Source: an uncultured Gemmataceae bacterium
GTDB lineage: Bacteria > Planctomycetota > Planctomycetia > Gemmatales > Gemmataceae
NCBI GenBank assembly: GCA_937922175.1
Contig: CAKZUU010000010.1
Span: forward strand, 1-35,516
DNA length: 35,516 bases
Direction of reading: 5' to 3'
In this document: piece after piece, positions 32,942-35,516 of the stretch
Layout: each line of letters starts with the position of its first letter
How positions within the stretch are numbered: position 1 is the stretch's first letter
Notes under the pieces: generated by a model
The model's database searches: none
What the model saw: only the letters and a program-made list of their open reading frames with translations
Told to the model about the DNA's origin: nothing
Program-made: the position numbers and the translations under genes

Positions 32942-35173
32942 ATGATCACGTTACGTTTGCCCGACCAATCGACACGACAAGTCCCCGAAGGAACGCGACC
33001 GCGGGAGGTGGCCGAGAGTATCGGCAAAGGGTTGGCCAAAGCCGCCGTCGCCGCCCGGGTGAACGGCGAGATCGTCGACCTGGAACGCGAATTGACCGGC
33101 GACAACCGCGACGTCACCTTCGAGATCCTCACCGATAAAAACCGCGACGCGCTGGACGTTTTACGGCACTCTTGCGCCCACGTGATGGCTCGGGCTGTGA
33201 TGAGATTGTTCCCCGGAACCCAGCTTGCCTTCGGACCGACAATCGAGAATGGTTTCTATTACGACATCGACAGCCCTACCCCCATTCGCGAGGAAGACTT
33301 TCCGCGAATCGAAGCCGAGATGAAGGCCATCATCGACAAGGCCGAGCCTTTTGAGCGTTTCGAGCTGTCCATTGCCGAGGGAAGGGCTTTAGTCGCTGAC
33401 TTAAACCAGACCTTGAAAGTCGAACACATCGACGAAGAATTGAGTCGATTCCCGACGATCAGTTTTTACCGTCAGGGTGAATTCATCGATTTGTGCCGCG
33501 GGCCTCACATCCCCCATGCCGGACGAATCGGCGCTTTCAAATTGCTGAGTATTGCCGGCGCGTACTGGAAGAACGATGCCAAACGAAAGCAGTTGCAACG
33601 GCTTTACGGGACGGCTTTCTTCCGCAAGGAGGACCTCGATGCCTACCTAAAGCAGGTCGAGGAGGCCAAGAAACGCGATCATCGTGTGCTGGGCAAGCAA
33701 TTGAAGCTCTTTACCATCAGTCAGCAGGCCGGACAGGGTTTGATCCTGTGGATGCCCAAAGGGGCGATGGTCCGATCGATTCTCGAGAGCTTTATCAAGG
33801 ACGAGTTGCTGAAGCGAGGCTACTCGCCGGTGTACACCCCGCACATCGGTCGGTTGGAAATGTACCGCACCAGCGGACATTTTCCGTATTACCGCGATGC
33901 ACAATATCCGCCACTCTACTTCAACCCGCTGGGCCAGACCGTCGACACCTGGCTGACATTGCTGGAAAAAGGAACACTTCGACACGAATCCGAACAGGCG
34001 TTCGTCGCCTTGCTCGAAGCCGTCGCGGCCGATGCTGAACGCATCGAGGGACAGGAGCATGAGCTGGGGTTATCGCCGTCCGGATTGCGGCAATTGGTCC
34101 AAACCTATCGTCAATCCTCCGACGCGGCGCACAAAATGACGCTCTTGAAAACTTGGCTCTCCTCCCAAGAAGGCTACCTGCTCAAACCGATGAACTGCCC
34201 CCACCACATCCAGATTTACAAATCGCAACCCCGCAGTTACCGCGATTTGCCGGTGCGGTTGGCCGAGTTCGGCACCGTTTACCGGTTCGAGCAGTCCGGC
34301 GAACTGAACGGCATGACCCGAGTTCGCGGCTTCACCCAGGATGACGCTCACCTGTTTGTCACACCCGAGCAAGTCGAGCCCGAATTGCAAGCGAATATCG
34401 ACCTTGTCCTGTTTGTCTTGCGGTCTCTGGGGTTAAGCGATTTCCGGGTGCGTGTCGGCTTGCGTGATCCGAACAGCGATAAATACGTGGGGCCGCCCGA
34501 ACTGTGGGAGCAAGCCGAGCAAACCCTCATGAACGTCGTGAAGGCAGCGGGGATGGAATACGTTCGCGGCGTGGGCGAAGCCGCCTTCTATGGCCCCAAA
34601 ATCGACTTCCTGGTCCGTGATTGCATCGGACGCGAATGGCAACTCGGTACCGTGCAGTTGGACTACAACCTGCCCATTCGCTTCGATCTCGAATACATCG
34701 GCTCGGACAACAAACCGCATCGGCCCGTAATGATCCACCGTGCCCCGTTTGGGAGCATGGAGCGATTCTGTGGTATCTTGATCGAACACTTCGCCGGGGC
34801 CTTTCCTCTGTGGTTGGCACCCGAACAAGCTCGAATCATCCCCATCCGCGAGATGAATGATTACGCCCGGCACATCGAAACCGAAATGCGCCAACGCGGT
34901 TTCCGTGTCAGCGCTGACTTACGCCATGAAGATTTCCGCTCGAAAATCCGTGACGCTCAGTTAGAAAAAATTCCGTACATGCTCATTGTCGGCGAGAAAG
35001 AACGGGCCGCTGGAACGGCCGCGCTACGCGATCGAGTCGAGGGCGATTTGGGGGCAATGCCCTTGGCACAAATCATCGACCGCTTCGAAGCCGAGGTCCG
35101 AGAGAAGCGGATTCGAGAAGTGAGTCATCCCATGGCGAACCTCAGCGAAAGTTCGGCACGTTTTGGCGAATAA
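32942..35173 (+). CDS. thrS: Threonyl-tRNA synthetase with an extra ~80-residue insertion
   Basis: The 743-residue class II synthetase charges tRNA-Thr. In order: an N-terminal TGS domain (1-62); the editing domain with HSCAHVMARA and CRGPHIPH; the catalytic core with LKPMNCPHH, GELNGMTRVRGFTQDDAH and MIHRAPFGSMERF; and the C-terminal anticodon-binding domain from about 640. The zinc ligands are likely Cys419, His470 and His599, by comparison with the E. coli enzyme (Cys334, His385, His511). E. coli ThrRS is 642 residues long; most of the extra length is an insertion at about 329-408, just before the zinc Cys, which is Leu/Glu-rich and helical. ATG 32942 was chosen because GGAG lies eight bases upstream; ATG 32936 is too close to it, and the frame extends further back to 32867. 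Confidence 0.95.
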   Translation: MITLRLPDQSTRQVPEGTRPREVAESIGKGLAKAAVAARVNGEIVDLERELTGDNRDVTFEILTDKNRDALDVLRHSCAHVMARAVMRLFPGTQLAFGPTIENGFYYDIDSPTPIREEDFPRIEAEMKAIIDKAEPFERFELSIAEGRALVADLNQTLKVEHIDEELSRFPTISFYRQGEFIDLCRGPHIPHAGRIGAFKLLSIAGAYWKNDAKRKQLQRLYGTAFFRKEDLDAYLKQVEEAKKRDHRVLGKQLKLFTISQQAGQGLILWMPKGAMVRSILESFIKDELLKRGYSPVYTPHIGRLEMYRTSGHFPYYRDAQYPPLYFNPLGQTVDTWLTLLEKGTLRHESEQAFVALLEAVAADAERIEGQEHELGLSPSGLRQLVQTYRQSSDAAHKMTLLKTWLSSQEGYLLKPMNCPHHIQIYKSQPRSYRDLPVRLAEFGTVYRFEQSGELNGMTRVRGFTQDDAHLFVTPEQVEPELQANIDLVLFVLRSLGLSDFRVRVGLRDPNSDKYVGPPELWEQAEQTLMNVVKAAGMEYVRGVGEAAFYGPKIDFLVRDCIGREWQLGTVQLDYNLPIRFDLEYIGSDNKPHRPVMIHRAPFGSMERFCGILIEHFAGAFPLWLAPEQARIIPIREMNDYARHIETEMRQRGFRVSADLRHEDFRSKIRDAQLEKIPYMLIVGEKERAAGTAALRDRVEGDLGAMPLAQIIDRFEAEVREKRIREVSHPMANLSESSARFGE

Positions 35174-35225
35174 AGCTCGAGCGCATTGAGGATGAGTCCG
35201 TCGTCTCCCGAATCCGTGGATCGGC

Positions 35226-35516
35226 TTAGTACTTCATCAGGATCGTGGTGAAATAGTCCACATCGTTGCGTCGGCCGGATCCGGGGCGACTGTCGTAGCG
35301 CTCTTGGATGCCAGCCCGAAGGACCAGACCATACTCCGGAACGATCAAGAATTCACCGGCGGCCCGGAGCCGCAAGCGGAATTGTCCCCAGTCCGCGACG
35401 TTCGGAAAGTAATCACCGAAAGTCGCGAACCGAACGCGATCCGTCACAAGGTACTCCATGTCGAAACCCCACATCCCTTCCGGCACCCACCGGCTTTCGC
35501 GGGTCGTGGTGTTCAG
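35226..35516 (-). CDS. C-terminus of a DUF481-like outer-membrane protein (cut by window edge)
   Basis: The frame is open to the edge of the window and yields 96 residues before TAA. It alternates aromatic and polar residues as in beta-barrel strands (VRFATFGDYFPNV, FRLRLRAAGEFLIV, YGLVLRAGIQERYDS) and ends in a short strand, FTTILMKY, with a terminal aromatic. The closing pattern of 'RAGIQERYDSRPG...DVDYFTTILMKY' resembles the end of DUF481/YdiY-type proteins. The start lies outside the window. The GTG at 35486 is an internal codon, not a start. Confidence 0.6.
   Translation of the reverse strand: MNTTTRESRWVPEGMWGFDMEYLVTDRVRFATFGDYFPNVADWGQFRLRLRAAGEFLIVPEYGLVLRAGIQERYDSRPGSGRRNDVDYFTTILMKY

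Overview
The window looks like chromosomal DNA of a planctomycete, most likely of the Gemmata-like group. That placement is inferred from gene content, not from a marker search. The signs are: GC-rich DNA with strong third-position bias (long open frames opposite real genes); a secreted tricorn-type protease; an FG-GAP propeller protein; a ceramidase-family hydrolase; a Ser/Thr kinase with a long non-kinase N-terminus; and a proton-channel/VWA cassette with an 'LDVFCC' membrane segment. I see no tRNA, rRNA, CRISPR array, insertion sequence, prophage or obvious transfer boundary. Genes are densely packed and no gene-free stretch exceeds about 240 bases.

Layout. 91-4168: a SAM-dependent methyltransferase with a regulatory domain, then a Ski2-like DExH helicase. 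4282-9366: two exported peptidases, a tricorn-like S41 protease and an M28 zinc aminopeptidase, which could act in sequence on proteins and peptides. 9450-12376: argG (minus) divergent from ribD, with ribD overlapping a small PepSY-type membrane gene by 4 bases. 12391-15182 (minus): a COG2509-type FAD oxidoreductase downstream of a membrane-anchored zinc-ribbon protein. 15331-17640: a Ser/Thr kinase, divergent from the zinc-ribbon gene. 17676-20870: a ceramidase-family hydrolase (minus) divergent from an acyl-CoA dehydrogenase. 21108-22994: an exported, almost wholly coiled-coil protein. 23133-24359 (minus): an FG-GAP/VCBS protein.

24540-28392 is the most interesting segment. It holds four closely spaced genes: a MotA/TolQ/ExbB-type channel subunit, a degenerate Hsp70-like protein, a membrane-anchored coiled-coil/VWA protein, and an unknown 99-residue protein. 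The VWA protein's single membrane helix begins with an Asp placed as in ExbD/TolR/MotB, so the cassette may be a proton-driven stator whose periplasmic load is a coiled coil plus a VWA domain.

After it come Mn-type superoxide dismutase and mgtE, converging on a UUCG-loop terminator. Then follow a small lipoprotein with a good promoter full of dyads, a seven-helix membrane protein, a HEAT-repeat secreted protein, threonyl-tRNA synthetase with an unusual ~80-residue insertion, and the C-terminus of a DUF481-like outer-membrane protein cut by the window edge.

Family assignments rest on motifs read by eye. Start codons were chosen from Shine-Dalgarno spacing and signal-peptide logic and often differ from the longest open frame.
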